A stretch of DNA of 64,000 nucleotides from Daucus carota subsp. sativus (GCF_001625215.2 NC_030387.2:41191606-41255605), one strand, 5' to 3'. Shown: positions 51,358-63,607, counted from the stretch's first letter. The notes: generated by a model not told the origin, from the sequence alone. Translations and numbers: made by a program.

Positions 51358-51575
51358 GGGGGTGTTTGGATGGTTGGTGGGAATGGGAATGGGAATGGGA
51401 ATGAGGGGTATGAGAATGGGGTATGGGAAAGGGTAACCCAAGGGGTGAGGAAGGAGTGAGTTAGGGAATGAGGTTCCCATTCCACACAAAAATTTTGCTA
51501 ATCCAAACACAATGTATGGGTATGAGGTTCCGATTCCCGTTAACCGACCTCGTTAACCATGAACCAAACACCCCC
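51358..51575. mobile_element. Tourist-type (PIF/Harbinger) MITE
   Basis: A 218-bp element has perfect 12-bp inverted ends, GGGGGTGTTTGG and CCAAACACCCCC, flanked by TTA at 51355-51357 and 51576-51578. That end motif and the TTA duplication are typical of Tourist elements. Inside are four tandem GGGAAT hexamers. No transposase is present. Confidence 0.9.
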
Positions 51576-52099
51576 TTAGTTAGATTAATTAGGTTTACTA
51601 TTTGTTAAACTGAGAATGGCAGTAAAATAAATGGAAAGGGAATTCTATATTTTTATGACAGTTAATCATGAAAGATGATTATTAATAATTTGTTTATGAT
51701 AATTATTTATCACAAAAACAAATATATCGATTAAAAGTTCTAGTCACTCATATCTGATTGTTATTTTCTAATATATACTTCTTTCTCTCTAATTTTCTTT
51801 TATAAATTCTTATTTAATTATGCATACATTTCATTCAAATAAACAGAACGGTATACTCTGTGAAAACTTTAAAATCTGAACACTGTATCATCAATGTATG
51901 AAAACTATCTAGGCTAGGAATATAAGAGAACTCTCGAACTTAAATTTGGAAATAAATATAGTAAATGCTACCATGTAAGTCCACGCGCTGAACATGCGAA
52001 TAGTCCTTGTTCGTCATCTTCTCCCCATGTTTCTCTCTCTGTTCAATGGTCCAATACGACCAATACTTGTTCTTTGCCTCTTTTCTTACCTGGAGGCTG

Positions 52100-52101
<2 letters not shown>

Positions 52102-52151
<50 letters not shown>
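52102..52151 (+). repeat. (CT)n tract in the SurE-like 5' leader
   Basis: About 50 nt of uninterrupted CT lies 150-200 nt before the start codon at 52304. It is the second such tract in a gene leader in this window, after 34125-34166. Confidence 0.9.
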
Positions 52152-52154
<3 letters not shown>

Positions 52155-52303
52155 TACAATCATTTCTTACACTAACCCACGGCACTAGACTCGCTCAATC
52201 TCTCTCCCACCCCAAAAATCTCCCCATCTTTTCTTACACACTCCCCCACGTTTCATTCCCCTTGTCTTCTCACTCTAGGGTTCTGATTCACTTCACGCAC
52301 AAA

Positions 52304-55300
52304 ATGAGCAACAAATTGCCACCTGGGCTGGTCTCAAATCTTCAAAACGTGCTTTCCAACAGAAAGGGCTCTGAAAAACCAGAAGAAACCAACACAGAAT
52401 CAGTGGCTTCCTCTGATAAAGTTGAAGCTGAATTTGATGAGGCAAAGCCCATTGTGTTTGTTACAAATGCTGATGGAATTGATTCACCTGGGCTTAGGTT
52501 TCTTGTGCAGGCCCTGGTTGCTCAAGGCCTTTATAATGTCTTTGTTTGCGCTCCTCATTTGTAAAGTTCTCAACTTATCATCATTTGTCATGATTGTGTG
52601 ATTTGTATTGTGTTTGAATTTGATTGTGACTTTTTTTGTGATGATATGTGTTGTTTTGCAATGTGGCTGGTCTTGATTTGATATAGTCTTTGTGAATTTG
52701 TGGGTATTCTGTGGAATTAAGGTTGTTATATCGGTCTTCTGTTGTTGAGTTTTCTTGATTAGGAGGGCTCTTTATCTGTGTAATGCTTGACTATGGTTTG
52801 TAATTAAGATTTTTCGGTGGTTTGTTGATTTGGTTCAGGGACAAATCTCACACTGGACATTCTCTGACTGTGGGAGAATCTGTTGCTGTTTATTCAGCTC
52901 AGATAGATGGCGCATTTGCTTATGAACTTTCTGGTATTATAACAAATTGTTGTTTTCCAAGAAATTGAGTGAATTGTCTATTTTGTCAAGAATCTTTGTA
53001 GCAATGATTGTTTTTTTTCTTCTTATCATGCTTTGTAATTTGAAGCAGTTAACGATTCAAACAAAAGTTTATTTTTTGTTTTCTACTGCTTTAGGGACTC
53101 CCGCAGATTGTGTAACACTAGCATTATCTGGGGCACTGTTTTCTTGGTCTAAGCCCCTTCTGGTATGCATTTCTACATTAATAAAGTCAGCTGCAATATT
53201 GTTTATTTGTTAATATTCATTGAGAACTTACTGTTTTCTGCTCACCTTTTTAGATTATTAGTGGAGTCCATAGAGGTTCAAGTTGTGGCCATAATATGTA
53301 AGTGATTGTTGGTCTATGACTGATTCCTACTTGCTTGATACTTAAAACATCGAATAAGAGTGACTTCCTGTTTATCTGGATAAAAAATCGACTCCAGAGA
53401 ATATATTTTGTTGAATATGAATTTAAACGTTTCTAATTTTTTTCACAGGTTTCATTCAGGTGCTGTAGCTTGTGCTAGGGAAGCATTATTTGGCGGTGTA
53501 CCATCCATGTCTATATCACTAAACTGGTGAGGTGACTTTTATGGTAATTTCTTTGATGCTCTTATTTCCTAAGTAATGATATACACCGTGTAATATTAAT
53601 AAATTGATCTAATGCAGGAAAAAAGATGAAAGTCAAGAAAGTAATTTAAAGGATGCAGTGTCTGTCTGTTTGCCACTAATAAATGCAGCTATAACTGACA
53701 TAGGAAAGGGAGATTTCCCCAAAAGTTGCTCGCTGAATGTCAATGTTCCCACTTCTCCTTTGAAAAACAAGGTAATTCAAAATTATCACCAAGGTAGTAT
53801 ATCCTTTTTCAATTTACTCGCTTAAAATGGCGGTACGTTTCTCTGTGACGTATCTCTTCACAACTATGAAGGTTAGTTTGGCTAGAATGTTCACAACTTG
53901 GGTGATGCCTGATCCCCAAAATTAGAGCCAAATATTTAATTTCATTGCTGTCAAGGCGCTGCCTAGACTAGGAGGAAAGACAGTCAAAAATAGATAGGCG
54001 TCCAATCCGGGTTGTATTTATAGGGAAGGTGAATTTAGGCATTTAACTATGTAGTGTGTACATATATGAAATATTTTTCCGATATATGTTTGTTTTGTTA
54101 TTTTCATCTTTGAGTGGTGAACTTCAGGACTTGTACTATTGAAACCATTATACTCATAACAGCAGTCTCAAAATTAAATTTAAAAAAGTTAATAAAGCAT
54201 TTGATTCAATCAAATTGATTAATCTGTACATTGATGTTAGAGTTAATTACACTTTGTAACTCTTAGGTTTGCTCCAAACGCAGTTTAGTACCTGAACTTT
54301 AAAACGTGGCAATATGCACCCTACACTTAACATTCCCGTGCAAGTTATAACCCCTAGTCATTATTCCGTCCAAATCTGTCGTTAACTTTAACTGTTTGAG
54401 AGGTAACAGTGTGTATATTAGTTTCTAACAGCTACTTTACCCCCTGTGACCCCTCAAAGTTTATGTATTATATTTTGAAATTATTTCTGAACACACACAA
54501 CGATGTAAAAAAAATTAAAATAATTTTTAAAATATGCATTTATTTTAAAATTTTAAAATAAGTTACATTGTTTATGAAAAAAAATAAATTTTCCGATTCT
54601 AAATCTAGATACATATTTTAAAAATTATTTTAATTTTTTTTACATCGTTGTGTGTGTTCAAAAATAATTTCAAAATATAATACATAATTTTTGAGGGGTC
54701 ACAGGGGTTAAAGTAGCTGTTAGAAACTAATATACACACTGTTATCTCTCAAACAGTTAAAGTTAACGGCAGATTTGGACAAAACAGTGACTAGGGGTTA
54801 CAACTTGCACGGGAATGTTAAGTGTAGGGTGCATATTGCCACGTTTTAAAGTTCAGGTACTGGAGTAAGCCTAAAGGTTACAAAGTGTAATTAACTCTTG
54901 ATGTTATAATCATTCGAAACAATCAAACTTTAACTGCATAATATCTAATGTATCTAGCAGAGTACCTAATTTGCCTAAGGGACACCTAGGCGCTGCCCGC
55001 TAAGGCGGTACATTGCCGCCTTTACACTGTGATAAGTATATTCAGTTTAGCATTAACTGTCTTTTTTAGAACTGGTAAATTGACTAAGCCATTAGGAAAT
55101 ATCCTCGTGGGTGCACATGCAAAACAAGCTCTTTATATTCTGTCAGGCTTATCTATTTGATGAAAGATTTTCTAAATAAGTAAATTTGTTATGTAGCATG
55201 CTAATTTTTTACTGCACCTTAAGTTTTGGATCTTTCATAGAATTTTGGAATTTGTTATAAAGACTTCCTTTATATTCCACTGATAATACAATGCTTCAAT

Positions 55301-56771
55301 ATCTGGTCAGACTCTAGTGTATACTCTAATAATTAGTAACTTACGATTATGATGCAAGAAAGTTGGTAATAGGCTAATAGCTAATTAGGCTGAAATATCA
55401 GGTTTGGGCAGGGAGTAGTTTTTTGGGCACTGTCTTTAGTTTTATTACCTTTGTTTACCTGATTTTGTTCATCTATATTTTGTCATTTGGAATCATATGT
55501 CCAATGTAGCTGGAACATTTGTCCAATGTAGCTGTATGTAAATGTTTCTTTGCTGGAGTTAAAGTTCCTATTGTATTCATATGTTTGCTTTTATGTCTCA
55601 TTGTATAGGGATTCAAGTCGACCACTAAAAGTTTGTGGAGGTCTACTCCTAGTTGGCTAGCTGTCTCAGCCAGCAGACAGCCGTCTGCTGCACGCTTTAT
55701 GTCTAACCAACAAAGTCTTGGTATGCAACTTGCACAGCTCGGCCGAGATGCCTCTGCTGCTGTAAGAAGCTATAATACAATGCTGTGTGTTATCCTTCAT
55801 TCTGCAATTTGTATCACGTAGTTCCTATACTGTTAGTTGTGTTGTTTTACAGGGTGCAGCTCGACGCTCGAGCAGCCAGCAAAAGAATGTGGAGGTTGAT
55901 TCTGTTGGAGTTTCTAAGAAGTCCGACGCTAACCGTACCGTGAAGTACTTCATACAAGAAGTAAGAAAACTACATGCTACAGTACTTGCTCTGCACTTTG
56001 AAGCATTCATATTGAATTGGCAACCAAATAAATTGTTAGGAATCATAATTATTGCAAACCCTTATTTTATTTGGGTCCTTTGCACATTATTACTGCGGTC
56101 CTGTACTCCTGTTCATCTATGGAAATTAGTGATTGAAAAAAAAAAAAAAATCCTAATCAGGTTCAGATAAAGATTGCAATAACTCTTTCTTATATATGTA
56201 TTAACAACGGGTGCAACTCTAGTAAGTACATATGTGCTTTATATAGAAAACTATTGAAAAAAACAAAAATATCTATGTCAGTAAGTTTCTTTAAATCTAT
56301 ACATCAGTATAAAGTATTGTATAATTGTATAAGTTACTGTGTACCATTGAAGTCTTATGCTTGTTATTGCAGCTTGTGGACAAGGATCTTGAAGATACAA
56401 GCGAGGAGCTAGATTTTAGAGCGCTAGAAAATGGATATGTAAGTTGATGACTTTTTCTATATGGTTCGGTAAGAGTATATGAATATCTGATCATCGGATG
56501 ATATGATTATGTCTTGTATTGCTGGAGTTAAATGACTTTCAATTACATTAAGAGTGGGTACCTTTAGATTGTAACCAGTTTCATATACATAAAAAATTTA
56601 AGCAATTAGTTAATTAGAAGTTGATAATATTTCGAGTATTTTATTAGTGTCTGCTGTCATATTTTTTAACAGGTTGCAATTACTACGCTATCCCTTTCTC
56701 CGTCTACTGATGCAGACGCCCAAACAGCTGCCTCCAGCTGGATTGCTAGTGCCATTCAAGAACCTCAATAG
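52304..56771 (+). CDS. SurE-like phosphatase/nucleotidase family protein
   Basis: Ten exons (52304-52560, 52839-52933, 53095-53162, 53254-53297, 53449-53526, 53618-53771, 55609-55761, 55853-55960, 56373-56438, 56673-56771) join in frame to 373 residues, near the 385 of the Arabidopsis relative. The SurE fold is recognisable from VFVTNADGIDSPGL (about 51-64), VFVCAPHLDKS, GTPADCVTLALSGALF, SGVHRGSSCGHNM and FHSGAVACAREALFGGVPS. SurE enzymes are metal-dependent phosphatases acting on nucleoside monophosphates and other phosphoesters. Two metal-site positions are unusual: the bacterial NDDG reads NADG (residues 55-58), and the Asn of SGINxG is His146. Plant relatives already vary at the first, so activity is uncertain. 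A Ser-rich 40-residue N-terminus shows no clear targeting signal. The long intron 6 holds a foldback transposon. Confidence 0.92.
54240..54897. mobile_element. Mutator-type foldback MITE with 9-bp target duplication
   Basis: A 658-bp element in SurE-like intron 6 consists almost wholly of two inverted arms of about 290 bp with a loop of about 70 bp near 54540-54610. The ends are GAGTTAATTACACTTTGTAA and its reverse complement. A perfect 9-bp direct repeat TTGATGTTA flanks it at 54231-54239 and 54898-54906. Long inverted ends plus a 9-bp duplication are the marks of Mutator-like elements. It has no coding capacity, and a transcript across it would form a long hairpin. Confidence 0.95.
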
Positions 56772-57617
56772 AACCTCCAGAGTTTGACAGAACCAGTACG
56801 TATCATACATTTAAAGATGCAGCTACATTGGATTTACCATCACCAGTCCAACATTCAGGCAGGTTCCAAGTTTTGCCATCCTTTGCACTGGAACTCCTTT
56901 CAGATGATTTAGTTAGTTTGTTTACATGAGGCTTTCCACACTATTAATCTGGTTTGCAGCTTGGCTTGCTGTGTAAAATGTCAAGCACAGTACTGTTTCT
57001 TTACTGACACGGCATTTTCTCAGTGTTTTTTTCGCCCTGTTATTCTTTTACCTTAAATTATCAGGGTTATTGGATTTGGTTTCTTTGTACTTCTAGACTA
57101 GACCGGCTCTATCCATACAAGAATTACCAGTTAGAGCCTTAGGCAGAGTTGATGAAGCTTTACTGTTTTCCGATTTTGAAGTAAGATATACTTCCTCTCT
57201 TTCTCCTTTGATGATGTGATATACAGCATTTCTTCATTGTGTTCAGAATAGTATGTCAGAAATCATATGATCAAGGTTCATACAAAAAAAGAAAGAAAAT
57301 TCCATTCATCACTGAAAACTAATGATCATGGTGACAAGATGAGTATTGAACAAAGGCCAGAGTAACAGAAACAGACACTAGAACTTACACAGTGAAGTTA
57401 CATATTTGATACTCTGTATTCAAGCTGCTTCTGTAAAGATTATAAATATATATGAAGGGACTGTAACTGTAAAATTTAGAAAACGTAAAATTACAGGAGA
57501 AATCACAAACGTCTAGCATTTTGAAAATTACAATGGGATCCTCACTTGCTAGCCAACAAGCTGTTGAACTCGGAAAGAGAAGAACCAAAGAGTATGTAAT
57601 AATCTGTGAAACGATTG
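56772..57617. other. Intergenic region between convergent SurE-like and IQD genes
   Basis: These 846 bp lie between two stop codons on opposite strands and should be mostly 3' untranslated sequence of both genes. I see no additional gene. Confidence 0.6.
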
Positions 57618-59167
57618 TTATATCAGTGGAGGGTATAGATCCTCCATATCATCGGAGTACATATCACAATCACTGCTTCTTCTAGCCAACATTTTTGAAA
57701 GCGGACTTGATTTCTTTCGCAATTGGAGCTTCTCTGTTGCATGGTCCTTCACATTGCGAGACAAATGGTTGGAAGCTCGTTGTTTGGCCTTGATTGATTC
57801 CGTGAGGTTCATGTAGTTTCGTTTAGCAGTAGTACGCTCTGATTGCGAGTTGCTGGACCTCGGAGTTCCAAAAGTGGATGCGGATGAATTTGATGTTGAA
57901 CTGTCATCATAAAACAGTTCAGAGCATGGCCCTGAAGTTGAGCGAATAATTGGACTAGTTATACAAGGTCTAGCAGAAATCCGAGTGGATATGTTGTTCC
58001 GGGTGATCTTGACACTATCACTTTCTGAAGAATTGGAGCAAGGCCAAACGCTGTAATCTTGTTTGTGCTTAGAAACAGGGGTCATCCAACCTTCTAAGCA
58101 GTTCCAACCGGAGCTGCTCTTGCTAACTTTAGGCGTGGCTACCTTGTTTTTTCTTGAATTAAGGCCAAATTCTTTCTTTCTCAGTTGCTGTAAGATAACA
58201 AGTTGAAATGTACTATTTGGACACAAGACGAAGGAATATACGAAGATTTTATCAAGAGAAATCATCGATTACCTGTTGTTGGATGGCGTAAGTAAGTGCT
58301 CTTTCTCTCTTGATTGCTCCTTCTTCCTTCATCTTTAGTTTAGCTTGCATTTCCTCTATTGTTCCGGGGCTATCACACCATTCACCCTGTTTGTGATGGA
58401 TAAAGTTTTAGTAATCTGACTGGAATGATTCTTGAAATAAAAAAAATAAACAGAAGAGATGAAATATGAGGACTAGATTAACAAAACCTGGTTGATAAAA
58501 CCATTGTCATTGAGGTCATCCTCAGAAGCTTGGCTTTCTGAGCAAGCACGAGCTCTGGCTCGAGCCTGTACTCGAACAAGAGCCTGCATGCACTTCAATG
58601 TCACAGCAGCTTGCTTCCTGACTAATCGTCCCCGAACTATAGCCTGAAGCCTCACCAATGCTTTTAAGGCCCTTAAAGCCTGTCTTGCCTTCAGATCATA
58701 AAACCTTATGTCAAAATAAGGAAGACTAACCAAAATGACACTTGAAACATGAAAAAAATTATCCTAAATAGTTACCAAGAAAGCACGAAAAGCAGTTTGG
58801 ATGCGAATAGAAGCCCATTCCTGTCTAACCACCATAAAATCTCTAGCAGAAGCTCGAACAACCGTAGCCAAAGCAACCACATAAGGAGAATCAGAGTCCA
58901 CTGATACAGACAACCGATCTTCCACTTTCGTCGTAGGAACCTTCAACGACGTCTGAACCTCATTCTCAGACGAAGAACTCTTCCATAACTTCCATTTCCT
59001 ACTCTTTCCAGCTACCATCTTCTGCTGCAAGTCCAAATAATTTCACACACAAAACAAAAAAATAAAGAAAACTGCATAAAAATTTAGTTTTCACTTACTG
59101 GATCGCGTGTTGTTTGAATTTTTCTGCGACTAATGAACCATATGATCCATTTTCCAGAGGCACCCAT
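57618..59167 (-). CDS. IQD (IQ67-domain) calmodulin-binding protein
   Basis: Five exons (59167-59099, 59024-58776, 58688-58488, 58386-58273, 58187-57618) join in frame to 400 residues. The N-terminus MGASGKWI and a basic [12 protein letters not shown] stretch are typical of IQDs. The IQ67 domain (about 92-158) has IQ motifs [33 protein letters not shown] and a third starting [13 protein letters not shown]. The conserved intron splits the first IQ motif after AFL. The middle has the family block [17 protein letters not shown] and [12 protein letters not shown], followed by a Ser/Thr-rich tail. IQDs are plant scaffolds that bind calmodulin and often microtubules. The exon 2 acceptor reads GCAGCAG, so one Gln (residue 24) may be included or skipped. 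A TTGCAG-type acceptor and exact phase support every junction. Confidence 0.94.
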
Positions 59168-59783
59168 TTCAAATTCTTTGGTGTAATGTTTTCACTCAGT
59201 TACTTGTCATATAAAGAATGAAATGTTCGAAAAAGAGCGTATCGAACAGTGTTTTTTATTTGAAATTTGAAGTCGAAAAGAAAAGAGCAAGTATAAAGTG
59301 AGGGAAAAGTGCTATCTGATGCATGAGTTTGAACTACTAATCCCGCTTATAAGTACTTATCATAATAATAAGTTTGATTAATTAGTACTTGATTAATACA
59401 GATTATAATAAGATTAAATGTTCTGGTTTGGAACACTACTTTTTTGGTGTACTGTAGAAGAAACTAGCTTTATTCTGAAAAGATTCATATGTAAAAGTAG
59501 TACAAACATGACATTCAAATTTCAAATAATGAAATTTCTTTATTCTATACTAAACAATTTGTCTTCATCTAGCCTATAATTCAAGCATGATTACAACAAA
59601 TGAACCAAATCCCAATGTAAATTGACCTACAAAATTCAAGGCCAATTCTAGCAAAAGAATAAAAAAAAATCAAGGCCGAGAAAAAAATTTGCTGGTTTGG
59701 ATTACAGAGCCTTGAAAAAAAGAAAAGAACGGGAACTCTTGTGTTGAGTTACTTATAAGTTAAGTGAAACGGTCTGTAAATTT

Positions 59784-62120
59784 CTAGTTAGACTTATGAA
59801 GAGTTATTCTGGGGCTAGTCAGACCAATGTTAGAAACTTTTGGTGATAAATGTATTCTTGGATATGGTCTTGGTGAAGGTATTGGACAGCAGGCTGTTGA
59901 AGAGCCAGCCATGAGCACTCTTGGAGACAAATTGACTTGTTCCAGAGCCTGAAATTGTAGCTCTGCAGGGTATTCCCTTACGCAACCTATCCGAGGACCA
60001 GTCCCTGTAGTCCATTTGGAAGATAGTGCTCTTCGTAATTCAAAATGAGGCTCCTTTACAGTGCTCCGAGAAGTCTCAACATTGATGCTGTCAGCTGATG
60101 GTTCATTAGCAGATGGAATGTTATCTGAACATAGAGCCTTGACTACATCGGACTTAGGCCTGTCGTTTGCAATGACTTTTAAGGGTGGAACATCTTCATC
60201 CACCGCGAATTTCTGCATCAAACAATCATTAATATATAAATAACTAGAACTATGTAGTATCATGAAGTGCCGTATCATTGTTATTAATAATGCGCGTGTG
60301 ACTATGCAATTACCTTGACATTGCTAAGGTCAACACGGTGATCTTCCAGGAAGCTAATAAACTCCATGAAATTCTCCTCTGTAGGATGATAATGACCACT
60401 GTAAGGCCATATAGCCTAAAAAATGTAAAAATCAGTAATACTCAGAAATATATGTTTGTGGCTGAACAAATACTGCATGCATATGATTGCCATAATGCGG
60501 TTACAATAACAAATGTAACTTACCTCAAGAACTCCATTATGGGCTACCAGGCGGCCCGCTGCAGTGGCAGCACCACCGGATAAAAAACTAGAATGCTGGA
60601 ACTGGCCTTTCTTCTTTGCCCCAACATATAAAATTTTTGAGGTACTGAGGACAAAAATGTACTTGCAGCCATTCACAGTCTCTAAAGACTTCCCACTTTG
60701 TTTGTAGAGAAGTTTTCCATTCTCTATGATCACTTCAAATTCCGCCCTCTCTATCTGCACGTTAGAATACGATCCAAACATGAGGACTCTTCTACCATCA
60801 AAATGCAATAGCAATTCATTATATAAAGTGAACACCAGGTAATTGTTGTCATGAAAAACTTACTGGGCCGAGATATCTGATGCATTGCTTCTGTAGCACA
60901 GTCCTGGAGCATTTCTCAAGATTAATTTCTTTGCCATCTCCGACATCCAGCCTTCATTTTGTCACGAGACAAAGAAGTATGTTAGAAAGCAAAGAAAGGT
61001 TGCAGTGAAATGAAGCACTTCATAATAATATAGATGTTCTCAGATGTCTTTCTAGAATTACCAGTAAAAGAATGGTTGCCAGCTCTTACTAATGAACCAT
61101 GCATCGTAGTACAGACTTAAATTGTGTCCATATCGATGTCGTGGATCAATCTGCCAACCAATATTAAAACTAAATCAACATATATAATTTAAGTAAAGTT
61201 CTGGCATCCCTTGCTTGACTAGCAACACATTTGTTTAATAAAGTTAGATTTGACATGAATAAGTATTGTGCATTGTACTCACAGCTTCAAGCCAATGTTT
61301 GAGATCCAATTTTGTAGCCTTCTCATCCTTGCACAATCCCTTTCCAACCTACAAAAGTGCAAGCACCATATGCACTGTATTCATTAAGCTATAATGAACA
61401 TCAAGTCAAAGAAAAAGTTTTTTTGAATTCTTTACTGTTCAGGTCAATTCAAATTTGCTCATGTCAAAGAAAACACTTTTGAATAACCTATAAACAGTAC
61501 AGCTTTGAACTGCCTGAAATTGTTTTTCCACATTCTTGGTCTAGTAAAATAGACCTAAAGAGGAGTTTCGAAAAATTATACCTTGGCTACCCTGGTCCTG
61601 GCCCTAGACCATCTGGAAACGGCGCTTTCTGGTTTCTCAATGCTAAAGAATGATACTGAGCTCCGCTCCAATGCTGCAAAATCTAAGGCTTTCCACCTAC
61701 AAATCATAATAAAAATAGCTAAATTAAGTTAATTATTATAAAAATTCATTGTTTCTGCAAAAACATAAAAAGTAAGAGAGCACACCAGAGCTCTTCCACT
61801 ACAACAGCACAATCTGCAAGGTTTCTTCTGGTTCTGTAACTTTTATACACTTTCTGCACTTTCAGTGCAGCTGCATCGAGACCGCTGACGGGTCCTGGGG
61901 AGAACAGAATTGGCGTCTTGGGACGATCAGTCGGAGAATTTATGTGGTGCATGAACTCATGATCTCCATCACACTGAATTCTTTTCTTAAAAGACACAGT
62001 TCTCTTTAAGCTGAGCCTTTTCGAATCCCTATTCTTGAAGCTTGGAGATTCTTCAAGGCATGGCTTTTTCGAGAAACAATCTACTCCCATCTGCACAGGC
62101 GGTATGATCAGTCCAACCAA
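59784..62120 (-). CDS. IQM-type IQ-motif calmodulin-binding protein
   Basis: Eight exons (62120-61786, 61696-61582, 61348-61283, 61150-61062, 60951-60864, 60754-60524, 60415-60314, 60212-59784) join in frame to 484 residues. A single IQ motif lies near 84-103 ([20 protein letters not shown]). It is followed by the IQM core: [58 protein letters not shown], and [10 protein letters not shown]-like [16 protein letters not shown] with [18 protein letters not shown]. IQMs are a small plant family that bind calmodulin independently of calcium; members act in stomatal movement and stress responses. The start at 62120 is the first in-frame [12 protein letters not shown] at 62090 is an alternative 10 residues shorter. 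It lies 616 bp upstream of the IQD start codon on the same strand. Confidence 0.93.
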
Positions 62121-62302
62121 TAAAACTGCCTGGCCAGACTTATGAACTCAAGAACCTGCGGATTTAAAAAGAAAACATACAATGAATAAGAAAGAACACT
62201 CATTTGTAATAATAAACTATGAATGTTGGATGATGAAGCATTATGAGATCAGGAACCAAGTTCCAATTTAGAAGTTGCTGATTACCTATATATATATCAA
62301 TA

Positions 62303-62415
62303 ACCAAAAGCTTTCGACTTTCTAAAGTAAAATCTATCGAAAACCAAAAGTTTTCGAGTGTCTGGAGTAAAATTTACAAGCACCAAAAAGCTTTCGACTT
62401 TATGGACTAAAATGT
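62303..62415 (+). repeat. Three tandem 39-bp units in the IQM upstream region
   Basis: Units start at 62303, 62342 and 62381 with ACCAAAAG, followed by TTTCGA and AGTAAAAT-type sequence, and differ by several substitutions. They lie about 180-300 nt upstream of the IQM start codon, in its leader or proximal promoter. Confidence 0.9.
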
Positions 62416-63607
62416 CTTTTCTGAATGTGTTATATGTGTGTAGCAACTTGTGATAAATATACTCCTAGAGAAATGGATCTGTTGCAGTCATATATATAGT
62501 GCTAACCGTTCTAACAAGAAAACAAGAACATAAAAGAACAAATGATGTAGAAATTAAGAAAGTAGGACCCAGTGAATAAGATGATCAAAAGTTTAGTACC
62601 ATAATATACGTGTTAGAAAAATTGTTGTCAGAGGGAACAATTTTGTCCCATGAACGGGGGTTTGTTTTGAATGGAAATTTTGCCAAACATTCAAGTGGAG
62701 AACACAAAGGAATTGAAAAATTCAAAGGGCTTGTTTTCTCGGCCATAATTTCCTTGTTTTTTCTGCTTGTTAGAGTATAATGGTTTTGCGACTACAAGGG
62801 GGAGTTGAACATGAAGGATTCAAAGCTGCAAGAGTATCCAGCAAGGTATAGTAGTTTCTTAGCATAGTGAGACCGCAAGACATCGATAGGACTCGTGAGA
62901 GTCAATTAATAAATATGAAAAGTAATGAGATTTTGTCATAGAAGAAGTAGTATAGTTTAATAATAGACCGCCATCCACTCTCATCACCACATTACATGGA
63001 TAGAACAGATTCACCCAAATAACCGTCTGTTTCCATTAACTGTTAAGGGAGTTGAACCGGATTAAGGATAAAATTATCGTTTTCCGTAATTTTTTTTTAT
63101 AAAAATATTCTTTTTCAAAGTAGATATCATATGTAAATTATTTTTTTTAATCTTTTGAAAAAACTGATACATTTAATTTGAAAATAATATTATTTATTAA
63201 TATTTCATCTTTTAATCTTGAAATATTTATCATCTATGTAGGATAACTTAAGAATTTTTAAATATACCACCACATGTTTAATACTGATCACAATTCACAA
63301 CTATTATTTTATGAGTTATCTTCATCGAATATAAATATATCAGATTATTCATTCTAGAATATTTAAGATATTATTTCAATAGGGTTAAACCCTTTACCCT
63401 CAACGTAAATAATCGGAAGAGAATGAAGGAATGATATTTTCAATCATCAATTTTAAAAAAAAAATGATAATTTAATGTAAATATATAAAAAATTGACGAT
63501 TATTACTTTTTAACTGAAATTATGAGAGGCTAAACCAAGTAGTAAAACTTTTTAACCATGATTTAGTTACAATTTTTAACTTTCTTTTATGTCCAAATCA
63601 CGACGAT

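Larger units (their letters stand above)
48947..52303. other. Intergenic region between divergent NAP1 and SurE-like genes
   Basis: These 3.4 kb hold two promoters and two MITEs (50834-51195 and 51358-51575). The rest is AT-rich without coding potential. The open frame at 51303-51485 is the GGGAAT hexamer repeat of a MITE read in reverse and is not a gene. A CT-rich leader at 52102-52151 belongs to the SurE-like gene. Confidence 0.6.

Noticed and set aside
51940-52188. Open frames with Arg-Glu or Ser-Leu repeats
   Set aside because: Simple translations of the (CT)n leader tract of the SurE-like gene.
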